NCBI GenBank assembly: GCA_029856365.1
Contig: JAHQWW010000003.1
Coordinates: 52,040-116,039 of the forward strand
Reading direction: 5' to 3'
Source of the DNA: Candidatus Hodarchaeota archaeon
GTDB taxonomy: Archaea > Asgardarchaeota > Heimdallarchaeia > Hodarchaeales > Hodarchaeaceae
DNA: 64,000 nucleotides
Both the position numbers and the translations under genes were made by a program. The first letter of the stretch is position 1. The number at the start of each line of letters is the position of its first letter. Under the pieces are notes generated by a model. It was given only the letters and a program-made list of their open reading frames with translations. It was not told where the DNA came from and did not search any database. Shown here piece after piece: positions 33,446 through 42,504 of the stretch.

Positions 33446-35608
33446 TTAACTAGATCGAAGGCCAAGTCTTGCAATAAAGGTAGAATAATAATCAAAACAA
33501 TCGACCGATTCTTTTTCATCTAAAGTGATTGAAGAGTGGACAATCCTGTTCCTTAAATTTCGGAAACGAGCGATCTTCCTATCACTAGGTAGGTCGAAAC
33601 CCCGTTTACGAAGGCTAGCAACTTGAAACTGAAAATCAGGTTTAGAATGAGTAGGATCGAATAATAGTTGTTGAAATCGAGTCGTTAGAAGATTTTTGAC
33701 TGACGCATCAGCCTTAATCACAAATAATTCAAAATTATTTTCCTTGAAAGCATGTTTAGCTTGATTCCACAAAACTCGAACATAATTTATGTTTTTCAAT
33801 GCTTGATCGGGATCCAAAATCTGAGGAGGATATTCTTTATTTGAGTTTTCCTTATAGTTTTTTAAAATATAATTCATCCTATTAATGACTTGGCTGTAAC
33901 TAATAAAAGTAGTTACATTTATAAAAATCACTGTGATTACGAGTAATGCTGTTGGAATTGTCAATACAATGAATAATACTGTGAAACTAGGAATATAAAT
34001 TGGGAGAAGATGGGATGTAAAAAGAATATAACCTAGAAGATTCAGAAGATCGTAAATCAGAAATCCAATAAAAATATAGAAAATCCATTCGATTTTTCGG
34101 TGCAATCGTTTTGATATCACAAGTGTTTCTGTTTCAGAGGATTCCATGAAACTAAGTAATCCAAATGTTTTGAATGGGATATTGGTCACTCGGATTAGAA
34201 TTGACTCGTTAGGAACCTCCTTAATATTGAAGATTCCACGAAGATTACTTTCTAAATATTTGTAGGTATCTCCCAACGAAGCAGGAATAGTCCATTGATT
34301 GATTCGAAACCATTTTCCTTTTGAATCTAAATACATTAGGTATGCTGGTAATGCAGCCAGAATAATAATGGAAAGAAGGATCGAGGGGAGAGTCCATATG
34401 AAGGGTTTCGGTAGACGATATTCAAAATGAATGTAGAACAGTCCTTTAGTTTCTGTTTTAGGATAAATTATTAAATAATATTTCCCCTCGTCCAATAACT
34501 TGGTAATATTAATCTCGCCATCTTGGGTTGATTGGTGCTCATATGCAGTATGAATTGGATCTTGAAGTCCCTTGTCTTTGATCTCGATGTGTGCAGAATC
34601 AAGGATTTTATTAATCGTTGGATTTTCTGCAAAAACACGAATGTTAACCTTTGATCTACTTGTATTCACCATAAACCAGAAATAATATTTCTTGAATACA
34701 TAATTATGAACCTCACGAACAGAAATAGTTTGGTTATAAGGTATTTTTCCTGCTGTAAGGTAATTAAAAAAGTTTTGATGAACAGAGGAGGATATATTAT
34801 ACAGCCCTGTATATTGTGTTTTGTGTGAGATTTCAATAATATAGTCATCTTGCTCAGGAGGATTCCAAGAAAAGTTATACAATCCGAATATTTCAGAATG
34901 TTTTTTTTCCACGGCGGTAGGATTTCCTCTTCCCGATTCCTTTGGGTATATTATTACCTCCACTTCTTCAAGTACGTTAGATGTTGTTTCTCTTAAAAAA
35001 ACGGTACAATTTTGGTTTTCCTCCAATGAAACCTTCCAATATTGGATTTCATGATCTATAGTGAAATTAGCAACCCTAAATGATTTATTAAGGGAGATTG
35101 CAGATTCAACGCTATACCCTATACTAGGCATACTAGCCAATATTTCATAAGAAAAATCCCCGCTTTTCTCCACTCTAGTATCATTCACTTGTATTGTCCA
35201 GTTACCTGTTCTTGAAGCAATCCAGGATCCCAAGTATTTATCAGAAGGGAAAAGATTTATTCTTTTTGGATCTAGTGTAGCTTGTGCACCTGAAGGATCA
35301 TAAAGCGTGACTTGAAAATCAGATTTGGAGAAAGGTGGATTAGGATCGATTGAAAAATATACTATTTGTCTTGAATTAACAGTATTAAGAGTCCAATTAT
35401 GCTGTGTAGACTTATTTGTGAAATAATGAGTTTGAGGAATTCCATGCCTCAGTATGGTTACGTTTTGGAAATTTGTCGATTTCTTCACTTTATCAAGTAA
35501 GAACATAGAAGAGGAACTAGTAGACACTGAAGAGAAATGAAAAATTAAGAGATTAAGTGTAATAATTGCAACGAGAAGCATAACATGCTTTTGGGGTATA
35601 GCTTTCAT
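33446..35608 (-). CDS. Membrane protein with extracytoplasmic beta domains and cytoplasmic HEPN-like tail
   Basis: A 720-residue protein. A signal peptide or anchor (HVMLLVAIITLNLLIFHF, about 8-25) is followed by about 375 extracytoplasmic residues. These contain repeated pre-peptidase-C-like motifs, such as GNWTIQVNDT, LYNFSWNPPEQDDYIIEI and YYLIIYPKTETKGLFYI, plus many N-x-T/S sites. Membrane helices lie near 407-427, 507-530 and 545-575. The cytoplasmic end (about 610-715) is helical and contains FRNLRNRIVHSS, the R-x4-H pattern of HEPN/DUF4145-like domains. HEPN domains include RNases and nucleic-acid-binding adaptors. The architecture suggests a receptor that relays an external signal to a HEPN effector. 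It is convergent with the TPR/Ig-like gene, 14 bases apart. Confidence 0.65.
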   Translation of the reverse strand: MKAIPQKHVMLLVAIITLNLLIFHFSSVSTSSSSMFLLDKVKKSTNFQNVTILRHGIPQTHYFTNKSTQHNWTLNTVNSRQIVYFSIDPNPPFSKSDFQVTLYDPSGAQATLDPKRINLFPSDKYLGSWIASRTGNWTIQVNDTRVEKSGDFSYEILASMPSIGYSVESAISLNKSFRVANFTIDHEIQYWKVSLEENQNCTVFLRETTSNVLEEVEVIIYPKESGRGNPTAVEKKHSEIFGLYNFSWNPPEQDDYIIEISHKTQYTGLYNISSSVHQNFFNYLTAGKIPYNQTISVREVHNYVFKKYYFWFMVNTSRSKVNIRVFAENPTINKILDSAHIEIKDKGLQDPIHTAYEHQSTQDGEINITKLLDEGKYYLIIYPKTETKGLFYIHFEYRLPKPFIWTLPSILLSIIILAALPAYLMYLDSKGKWFRINQWTIPASLGDTYKYLESNLRGIFNIKEVPNESILIRVTNIPFKTFGLLSFMESSETETLVISKRLHRKIEWIFYIFIGFLIYDLLNLLGYILFTSHLLPIYIPSFTVLFIVLTIPTALLVITVIFINVTTFISYSQVINRMNYILKNYKENSNKEYPPQILDPDQALKNINYVRVLWNQAKHAFKENNFELFVIKADASVKNLLTTRFQQLLFDPTHSKPDFQFQVASLRKRGFDLPSDRKIARFRNLRNRIVHSSITLDEKESVDCFDYYSTFIARLGLRSS

Positions 35609-35900
35609 TGGTTAAACTTCATAAAAATGAGTTAGATTATATTTATAAAATTAATTTGTATTTTAAGTTACCATGTTTCTTTTTAGTAAACTATTTGAGG
35701 CAGATAGGTTGAATGAATAAATCTGTTATTACGAACTGAAAGATTCATCTTTTATATATTTTATATATTACTCATTCCTTTTTGATTAAGTTTATTATTG
35801 AGTGTAGAGAATTATGGTTAATGAACTATAATAAAACTTATTGTCAATAAATACACTACTTGGAGAATTTTAGCATCAACCATTCGGGTTTGGAAAAAAT

Positions 35901-36542
35901 TTGAATCAAAATATTCGGATTTTCAAAAAACGCCTCCAAATTTCTCAAAAAAAGTGGAATACGGTTCAGGGCCATTCATTAAGAACAGTTAATACCATCT
36001 TAACCATCCTTTCGAGATTAAATTTGACTCAACGTCCTGATGCTTTTTCAAAGGCACTTTTAACTAGATTTACTGACATTCCAGAACGGTTAGCTTATCA
36101 TCTTGCAGAATTGATAAATAAAAGTATTATAGATTTATATTCTTATATTGAGCAATTCTCCGATATTGTTCGTGAAATGAGAAAAATAGAGAAAGTTTTT
36201 CGGCAAGATTTTTCTCTTATGGCTAGAAAACAAGTGATAGGAGGAAATGATGCATGGCCACATGATCTCGAGATCATAGAACAAGCTGAAAGAACTTTCC
36301 AAGAAATAATCGATATGTATGAGACTGAGCTTACACTTAGAAAGCAATTAATAAAAGAAATACAAGAATCAATTTCTTTACAGCCCTTAATGATCACTGT
36401 TTACTTGGTTCTCTGGACATCAGAAGTTTATATCGAACCTACTAGGATTCATGAACTCATTGAAGAATTTACACATGTAGAGAAAGTTTGTGAGCGCGTG
36501 TTCCAACAAGATTCTTATAATTCCGTTCCAAAATCTCGATGA
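35901..36542 (+). CDS. Uncharacterised helical protein
   Basis: A 213-residue soluble protein that is almost completely helical and charged, with long amphipathic stretches (IEQAERTFQEIIDMYETELTL). It may form a helical bundle or coiled coil. There are no recognised motifs. TTG at 35901 is the first available start, without an evident Shine-Dalgarno site. It is convergent with the FtsZ-like/roadblock gene, 18 bases apart. Confidence 0.5.
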   Translation: MNQNIRIFKKRLQISQKKWNTVQGHSLRTVNTILTILSRLNLTQRPDAFSKALLTRFTDIPERLAYHLAELINKSIIDLYSYIEQFSDIVREMRKIEKVFRQDFSLMARKQVIGGNDAWPHDLEIIEQAERTFQEIIDMYETELTLRKQLIKEIQESISLQPLMITVYLVLWTSEVYIEPTRIHELIEEFTHVEKVCERVFQQDSYNSVPKSR

Positions 36543-36560
36543 TCTATTTTTTGAACACAT

Positions 36561-37994
36561 TTAGCTTGCATGGAATTTAGTTAATTTTAGAATGTTATCT
36601 ATTGATCCATTATGAAACCCTTTCACTAGCAAGCCCTGAATTTTATCGTTAACAGCGTATTCGGGTTCACCATTCTCTAAAAATTTCTTTACTAAATTCA
36701 TTGACACAGTTAAACTATCTCGAGCATTCTTTTCCAAACCTGCAGGACAAATTGCAACACCTCGTAATTGAGAATTTTGTGGCCCTACTTGCGATATAAA
36801 GACACATCGTTTATCTCCTGCAGTTAAGTGGTCAGGCGTATGCCCAATTAAGTCTGAACTCATAGATTGAATAGCAGAAAACAAACCTGTGTACAAACAA
36901 ACTTCTTGTCCAGCTGGACGATGACTCGCGAATAAAGGAAGACCACCATCATCGAAAATATATATCTCTGAATCTGAGAATATCTTATTCAACACGTTAA
37001 AACGTTCATCCTCGTCGGAGGGCTCCGATGGTACTGATTCTATAGAATTTCTTTTGATTGAAGTTTCACATGAAGCAAGTGCTGGAACCACAGAAGTTAA
37101 AAAATCATTTGAAGCAGTATTGGGCATAATATTTCCTATTGTGTTAGAGTCTGTCAGAAAAAGAACAACATTATAACCTGAAATGCTAGAATCAACCACA
37201 TTAGAAAAAACTATCTCAAATTCTTTTCCAAATGTGTTTGCTATTTGTTTGGATGTGTTGTTCATGGTTTTAAGATTAAGAGATTTAATTGAAGTCACAG
37301 ATAAAAATATCATCTCCAGACTTTCGAGTTTTTCAGGAAGCGTTGTAACTAGATTCTCACCAACTTGGTCAATAGCGCCGTTTATTGCGTCTTCTAAGAT
37401 CATTGAAGATGAAATTCCATAATACATACATTTAGAGTCGCCAAAAATACGAATTAAATTGGGAAATGAAATTCCAAATCCAGATGACGGTGTAAGACTT
37501 GATATCAAACTATTTAATAGAACTAAAAAATTCTGTCGACCTTTATCGAGAGTACAATCAAAATGAAAATAACATTCTCCAAAAAAATCCCTTTGATTCG
37601 AGTGAAAACCTTTTCCTGTATCAATAAATATAGGAACAATACCAGAAAAATCGATAGAAGCCATGATTGCTCCTAAGACTCTGAAAATTCCTTCTTCGGA
37701 AGAATTGAATATGAATATCAAGAAAAAAGAATTTAAAAGGCTGCATATTTGCGGTATCATCGTTTCAGAGTCAAGAACAACTACTTGATCACATATATTA
37801 GGCGTGAAGGATGTTCCAGTGGTTATAAGTAGCAGAGGTAAGCGAGACTCACTTTTTGTGGCTAAGTAATCTTTCAATACTTCTAATTCAGTTACCAAAT
37901 CCTTGCCAACATATACGATTTTCCCACGAGGTCGGAAATATTCCAATATTGAATTTCTATCAGATCGTGAGCTCAAAGCTGATATCTCTTGCAT
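36561..37994 (-). CDS. Degenerate FtsZ/tubulin-like domain fused to a roadblock-like domain
   Basis: A 477-residue protein. Residues 25-300 can be laid over FtsZ: KIVYVGKDLVTELEVLKD for the first strand and loop, LIFIFNSSEEGIFRVLGAI where FtsZ has GGGTGTG, IVPIFIDTGKGFHSN for strand and T5 region, a helix ending ISFPNLIRIFGDSKCMYYGIS for the NVDFADVR...GG.AMVGIG segment, and FLSVTSIKSLNLKTMNNTSK then IVFSNVVDSSISGYNVVLF for the C-terminal beta domain. The glycine-rich GTP-binding motif is lost, so GTP binding is doubtful. Residues 350-455 read as a roadblock/longin-like domain (EIYIFDDGGLPLFAS onward). I do not know this fusion as a described family. Both domain calls are by eye. Confidence 0.55.
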   Translation of the reverse strand: MQEISALSSRSDRNSILEYFRPRGKIVYVGKDLVTELEVLKDYLATKSESRLPLLLITTGTSFTPNICDQVVVLDSETMIPQICSLLNSFFLIFIFNSSEEGIFRVLGAIMASIDFSGIVPIFIDTGKGFHSNQRDFFGECYFHFDCTLDKGRQNFLVLLNSLISSLTPSSGFGISFPNLIRIFGDSKCMYYGISSSMILEDAINGAIDQVGENLVTTLPEKLESLEMIFLSVTSIKSLNLKTMNNTSKQIANTFGKEFEIVFSNVVDSSISGYNVVLFLTDSNTIGNIMPNTASNDFLTSVVPALASCETSIKRNSIESVPSEPSDEDERFNVLNKIFSDSEIYIFDDGGLPLFASHRPAGQEVCLYTGLFSAIQSMSSDLIGHTPDHLTAGDKRCVFISQVGPQNSQLRGVAICPAGLEKNARDSLTVSMNLVKKFLENGEPEYAVNDKIQGLLVKGFHNGSIDNILKLTKFHAS

Positions 37995-38279
37995 TTTATG
38001 GATTAAATTACCCTATCAGATTTTTTCTTAGAGAAGGGGAATTTCAGATGACAGGTGATCACAATCTTCGACAATCTCTTCAATGACCATATTATGTAGA
38101 AAATATTCTAAATCGCTTTTAAAGGGAGATGATACAGCTCCATGTTACATTCCTAATTAGGATTCTGACAAATTTTAGAGATTAAAAAATTATGAAAATC
38201 AACATCCATTGTTTAAGTAATAAATAGATTAATTCATATAGCAATTTTCTTCTTCCATTAGTATATTTGGTAGGTTATA

Positions 38280-40205
38280 ATGACATTTGAAATCGAAAAA
38301 TGTGAAGGCTGGGGGCGATTGGGACTAGCTTTTGGAAAAGAAGGTTTTATCACACCAAATATAGTAATACCTTGTTTTTTTAACAATAATTCTTCTTCTC
38401 AACAAAATTCTCTTTTGGACTTATTAAAATTCCAGGAAAACAATGCTTCTTTAACCTCTAGAAATAATGTAATAATGGATAACATAGATTTCGACTATTT
38501 TCCCTCATGTTTCATTTATCCTTCTTTACAAATGCAAGGAAAGTCTCTAAAGGAGGTTACTTGCTTTGAGGATATGTTCCCCGTGGACATAAACCAAAGC
38601 TCTAATCTAAAAGCTTCGTATCACCTTATCCCATGGGATTTACCTACAATATATTTGAATCGATATGATAAATACATACAAACTCTTAATAAAATCGAGG
38701 TACCAGAGTTAGATGATAAAATTAAGTTAATGTTAAATGTTCCATTCACACCTGAAATCCTAGAAACAGAGCTCCCACCTCTAAGGCCATCTGTTATTTC
38801 TGTGGTAAGTTTGGGAGATATTTCATCATTATTAACACATCCAAAACTTTTAATCAGATATTTGATTCGTATAAAGTCATGGTTACCTTCTAATAAGATG
38901 CTATACGCCCCTGCAGTTCCTTCAAGTTATATTCCAATTTTGGTGTACCTAGGTATTGATTTATTTGACTTATTAATTACAGAAATGTACTCAGCGAACC
39001 CTGATCAGCAATTGGATCTAATTCTTGAACAGCAGAAGAGTAGAAAGGCTTTTTCACAGATTCTGGATCTCACTAGAAAAGCTATAGAAACCTACAAATT
39101 AAGGGATTTAACAAGAATTTTCGCGAATTCCTATCCTTCTTTAAAGACATTATTAAGAATTAGTGATAAACAGATCCCACTTGAAGAAGGAACCCCGATT
39201 TATGGGTCTCGAACCCTCTACTGCACTGATGAAACTGATTTTACCCGTCCAGAAGTGACACGCTTTCGTGAACGAGTACAAACTCGTTATTTTCCTCCCT
39301 CTCACACTACTGGGATCATTTTCCTCCCTTGCTCCGCTAAAAAGCCATATTCAAAATCAAAATCACATAATATTTTTTCAAAAGTAATTCGTCAAAATTT
39401 GAAGAAAAAACGATTTTCAGTTGGAGAAGTAATTCTAACAAGCCCTTTAGGTGTTGTACCGCGAGAACTTGAGTACTCTTTTCCAGCAGCCCATTATGAT
39501 ATTCCAGTTATAGGAGAATGGAGTCAAATTGAGAAAAAACATCTTGAAGAAGATCTCGTATATTTTTTAAGTAAAATCAAACCTTCTATTCCGCTTGTGG
39601 GATATGTTAAAGGAATTGAACGTGATATATTGAAAAAAGTGTGTAAACTACATAATCGTTCGATATACCTCATAACTCAAGATACAACATCATTATATTC
39701 AAAAGAAGCTCTCAAAGAATTTTCAGCAATTCTCCAAGAGATTTGGCTAAACATTTCCTATAAGCCTAAAATCCCTAATCGACTCATGTTCCTAAGAGCA
39801 ATTGCTGATTTTCAATTCGGAAAAGGGATTGGACAAGTTCTTATTCCTGATCATGTCAAAATTTACGGTCGAAAAGAACTTGGTATCAGAGTTCAGCTTA
39901 ATAACAAACATCTACTCACATTTCGTCCAGAAACAGGTTATCTCACCTTATCCCTTACTGCAGGAAAACTGTTATTAGATTACAGTTGTAACTTAGTGAC
40001 ATTTGACGGTCAGAAGATCATTGGTTCTACAATATTCTCAAAAGCTATAATCATGGCAGATCCAGAGATACGTCAAAATGATGAAGTTCTTATTACAGAT
40101 AGAAATGGGGAATTATTAGCTGTTGGTATTGCACATTTACCAGGAAAACTTTTAGTTGAAATGAAAAGGGGAAAAGGGGTTACTATTCGGCAAAAGGTGA
40201 ATTAA
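38280..40205 (+). CDS. arcS: Archaeosine synthase alpha-type subunit (ArcS)
   Basis: ArcS works on preQ0 at position 15 of tRNA; with the radical SAM protein RaSEA it completes archaeosine. The 641 residues carry a degenerate TGT-like N-terminal domain, the ArcS core around residues 345-400 (LPCSAKKPYSKSKSH, then a TSPLGVVPRELE segment and AAHYDIPV), and a C-terminal PUA-type RNA-binding domain (about 560-641, IIMADPEIRQNDEVLI). The C-terminus is followed after 1 base by the RaSEA-like gene, so the two are co-translated. TGT, which inserts preQ0, is at 59610-61535. GGTAGG precedes the ATG. Confidence 0.88.
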   Translation: MTFEIEKCEGWGRLGLAFGKEGFITPNIVIPCFFNNNSSSQQNSLLDLLKFQENNASLTSRNNVIMDNIDFDYFPSCFIYPSLQMQGKSLKEVTCFEDMFPVDINQSSNLKASYHLIPWDLPTIYLNRYDKYIQTLNKIEVPELDDKIKLMLNVPFTPEILETELPPLRPSVISVVSLGDISSLLTHPKLLIRYLIRIKSWLPSNKMLYAPAVPSSYIPILVYLGIDLFDLLITEMYSANPDQQLDLILEQQKSRKAFSQILDLTRKAIETYKLRDLTRIFANSYPSLKTLLRISDKQIPLEEGTPIYGSRTLYCTDETDFTRPEVTRFRERVQTRYFPPSHTTGIIFLPCSAKKPYSKSKSHNIFSKVIRQNLKKKRFSVGEVILTSPLGVVPRELEYSFPAAHYDIPVIGEWSQIEKKHLEEDLVYFLSKIKPSIPLVGYVKGIERDILKKVCKLHNRSIYLITQDTTSLYSKEALKEFSAILQEIWLNISYKPKIPNRLMFLRAIADFQFGKGIGQVLIPDHVKIYGRKELGIRVQLNNKHLLTFRPETGYLTLSLTAGKLLLDYSCNLVTFDGQKIIGSTIFSKAIIMADPEIRQNDEVLITDRNGELLAVGIAHLPGKLLVEMKRGKGVTIRQKVN

Positions 40206-40206
40206 G

Positions 40207-41304
40207 ATGCCTCAAGAAAGAAACCAGCTTTTAGCTTCAACGGTTTTTAATTTACGTCAAGAATACTTAAGTAAACGACCTCCAGATTTTCAACCAAAAT
40301 TATGGAGTACTAAAACTGAAACAAGAAAAAGTATTGTAATAACTATGGTAATCCCAACAAGAGGATGTAGTTGGGCTTTTTCAGATAGTGGAGGATGTTC
40401 CGTTTGTGGTTATGTAAACGATTCCTCTTATGATCAAGTTATTCCGACCCAAAAAATTCTTGAGGAAATTAATCTTTCCTTGAGTCAGGTCGACTCTAGT
40501 AAGCCCATTGAATATAAGTTGTATAATTCAGGGAGTTTTTTTGACGAAAATGACGTTCCACAGAGATTACGATCACAAATTATTGATCTAATTAGGAAAA
40601 CAAATGGAATTCTTAAATTAAGTGTTGAAAGTAGGCCAGAATATCTCATAAATAATCAAAAAGCTATCAAAAAAGTAAAAGAAATGCTAGAACCCATTAA
40701 ACTAGAAATTGGCGTGGGGATTGAAAGCTCAAATAACGCTATCATAAGAGACTGTTGGAATAAAGGATTTTCTGTTGAAGATTATCAGAGAAGCGTACAA
40801 ATAACTCGAACACTGGGTATTCGGATTAAAAGTTATATTCTAATAAAACCTCCCTTTTTAACTGAGGTAGAGGCAATAATTGATGCAATAAAGACAGCTT
40901 GTGACACAGTGGAATTTGGAACTGATGTTATTTCATTCAATCCCTGTAATATCCAAAAAGGAACACTAGTCAACCATTTACACAAACAAGACCGTTATCA
41001 ACCTCCTTGGATATGGTCTGTGTTATATATTGTAAAAACAATTCGAAAAAAGTATCCAAATGTCGAGATAATTTGCGAACCGACTGCAGGAGGAAAGCAC
41101 CGAGGAACTCATAATTGCGGGAAATGCGATAAAACCGTCATTGACCTTGTTGACAAGATTATTAATAAGAAAAAGATACCTGATGATCTTTCTACAATCT
41201 GCTCCTGTTTTTTAAAATGGAGAATCCTAGTAAAAACCCCAATTGAGATATTTCGCTCAAGAAATCTGTCACGGTTGCGACGATTTGATCCTCTAAATGA
41301 GTAA
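40207..41304 (+). CDS. Radical SAM partner of archaeosine synthase (RaSEA-like)
   Basis: A 365-residue radical SAM enzyme of the TIGR01210/RaSEA type. The iron-sulfur cysteines are at residues 54, 64 and 67 in RGCSWAFSDSGGCSVCGY, the C-x9-C-x2-C spacing used by this family. KLYNSGSFFDE and GVGIESSNNAIIRD follow, as in the family. The C-terminal region has CGKCD and CSC, possibly a second metal site. In archaea RaSEA forms a complex with ArcS and carries out the reductive formation of the formamidine group of archaeosine. Its position directly behind arcS is strong support. The following gene, dnaJ, is convergent. Confidence 0.85.
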   Translation: MPQERNQLLASTVFNLRQEYLSKRPPDFQPKLWSTKTETRKSIVITMVIPTRGCSWAFSDSGGCSVCGYVNDSSYDQVIPTQKILEEINLSLSQVDSSKPIEYKLYNSGSFFDENDVPQRLRSQIIDLIRKTNGILKLSVESRPEYLINNQKAIKKVKEMLEPIKLEIGVGIESSNNAIIRDCWNKGFSVEDYQRSVQITRTLGIRIKSYILIKPPFLTEVEAIIDAIKTACDTVEFGTDVISFNPCNIQKGTLVNHLHKQDRYQPPWIWSVLYIVKTIRKKYPNVEIICEPTAGGKHRGTHNCGKCDKTVIDLVDKIINKKKIPDDLSTICSCFLKWRILVKTPIEIFRSRNLSRLRRFDPLNE

Positions 41305-41310
41305 ATACAT

Positions 41311-42471
41311 TTATTTCAAAGAAGAAAGAGTTTTTAACAGCTCATCATTGTCCTCAAAAACATAATCCTTGTCTATTAACTTCTCAAGTTCATATAAAAC
41401 TTTTTTAGATGTTTTATTCAGCTTCTTGGGAAATTTCACGATAATTCCTATGTGCATATCTCCTTTCTGGGAGCTATTTGGATATGGAGCACCTTTATTA
41501 CGAAGTGTTATGATCTTTCCATGTTCTGTTCCTGGATCTATTTTAATTGTTTCTTTCCCATCTATAGTGGGAACTTCAACCTTTGTACCTAGAATAGCAT
41601 CAATAAAACTGATGGGATATTCTATAAGAATATCAGAGCCATTTCTATGGAAAAAAGGATGTTCTTCTACTGAAACAACGAGGTATAGATCTCCTGATGG
41701 TCCTCCTAGTTCTCCTGGCCGGCCTTCTCCCTGAATAACGACTCGCATACCGCTATCTACACCTGCAGGAATTTCAGCATTGACATTTCGAAATTGCTTT
41801 ACCTTTCCAATACCATTACACGTATTACATTCTGCACCTTTGGGAAGACTTTTGCCCTCTCCGTGACATGTTGGGCACGTAGATATATTAACAATTTGAC
41901 CAAACGCGGAACGTTGAATCCTACGGATTTCTCCAGTTCCTTGACATGTGTCACAATTTTTCAATGATTTTCCTTCTTTTACTTTCATACCATGGCAAGT
42001 TGGACACTGTGCCCAATTAGGAACTTTTATTTTCTTTTTTAATCCTTTCATTGCTTCATCAAAGGATATTTCCAGATTTAAACGCACATCCTGTCCTCGT
42101 CTTGCTCTAGGACGTGATGTTCGGGCACGGGAACCCCCACCAAAGGCACTGAATAAATCATCGAAGATTCCAAAGCCACCAAAGAGATCATCAAAACTAA
42201 TCCCAGAGAAATCTCTAAATGGGGTTCCTGACAATCCTTCATGACCAAAACGATCATAAGTAGCACGTTTGTCGTTATCTGAAAGAACTTCAAACGCTTC
42301 AGCTACTTCTTTAAATTTTTCTTCAGCATTTGGATCATCAGGTTTCATGTCAGGATGATATTTCCTAGCGAGATTACGAAATGCCTTCTTTATTGTTTTT
42401 AAATCAGCATCTCTAGAAACTCCCAAGACTTCGTAATAATCTCTTCTAATCTTCTCGCTCAGCACTTTCAC
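41311..42471 (-). CDS. dnaJ: Hsp40 co-chaperone DnaJ
   Basis: Delivers unfolded proteins to DnaK and stimulates its ATPase. The 386 residues show all class A parts. The J-domain has HPD at about residue 39 (KYHPDM), then a Gly/Phe-rich linker ([16 protein letters not shown]). Four cysteine repeats of the CxxCxGxG kind follow, of which the first is slightly altered (CPTCHGMK), and then C-terminal substrate domains. The N-terminal MKVLSEKI may be an added extension. It follows dnaK after 33 bases in the order HTH-grpE-dnaK-dnaJ. Archaeal dnaK systems are generally thought to come from bacteria by transfer; nothing here contradicts that. Confidence 0.95.
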   Translation of the reverse strand: MKVLSEKIRRDYYEVLGVSRDADLKTIKKAFRNLARKYHPDMKPDDPNAEEKFKEVAEAFEVLSDNDKRATYDRFGHEGLSGTPFRDFSGISFDDLFGGFGIFDDLFSAFGGGSRARTSRPRARRGQDVRLNLEISFDEAMKGLKKKIKVPNWAQCPTCHGMKVKEGKSLKNCDTCQGTGEIRRIQRSAFGQIVNISTCPTCHGEGKSLPKGAECNTCNGIGKVKQFRNVNAEIPAGVDSGMRVVIQGEGRPGELGGPSGDLYLVVSVEEHPFFHRNGSDILIEYPISFIDAILGTKVEVPTIDGKETIKIDPGTEHGKIITLRNKGAPYPNSSQKGDMHIGIIVKFPKKLNKTSKKVLYELEKLIDKDYVFEDNDELLKTLSSLK

Positions 42472-42504
42472 CTAGCTTGGATTTCTAATTTTTGAAATCT
42501 TTAT

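Noticed and set aside
41369..42244. Open plus-strand frames antisense to dnaJ
   Set aside because: They are shadows of the well-supported dnaJ gene, with no motifs or ribosome sites of their own.
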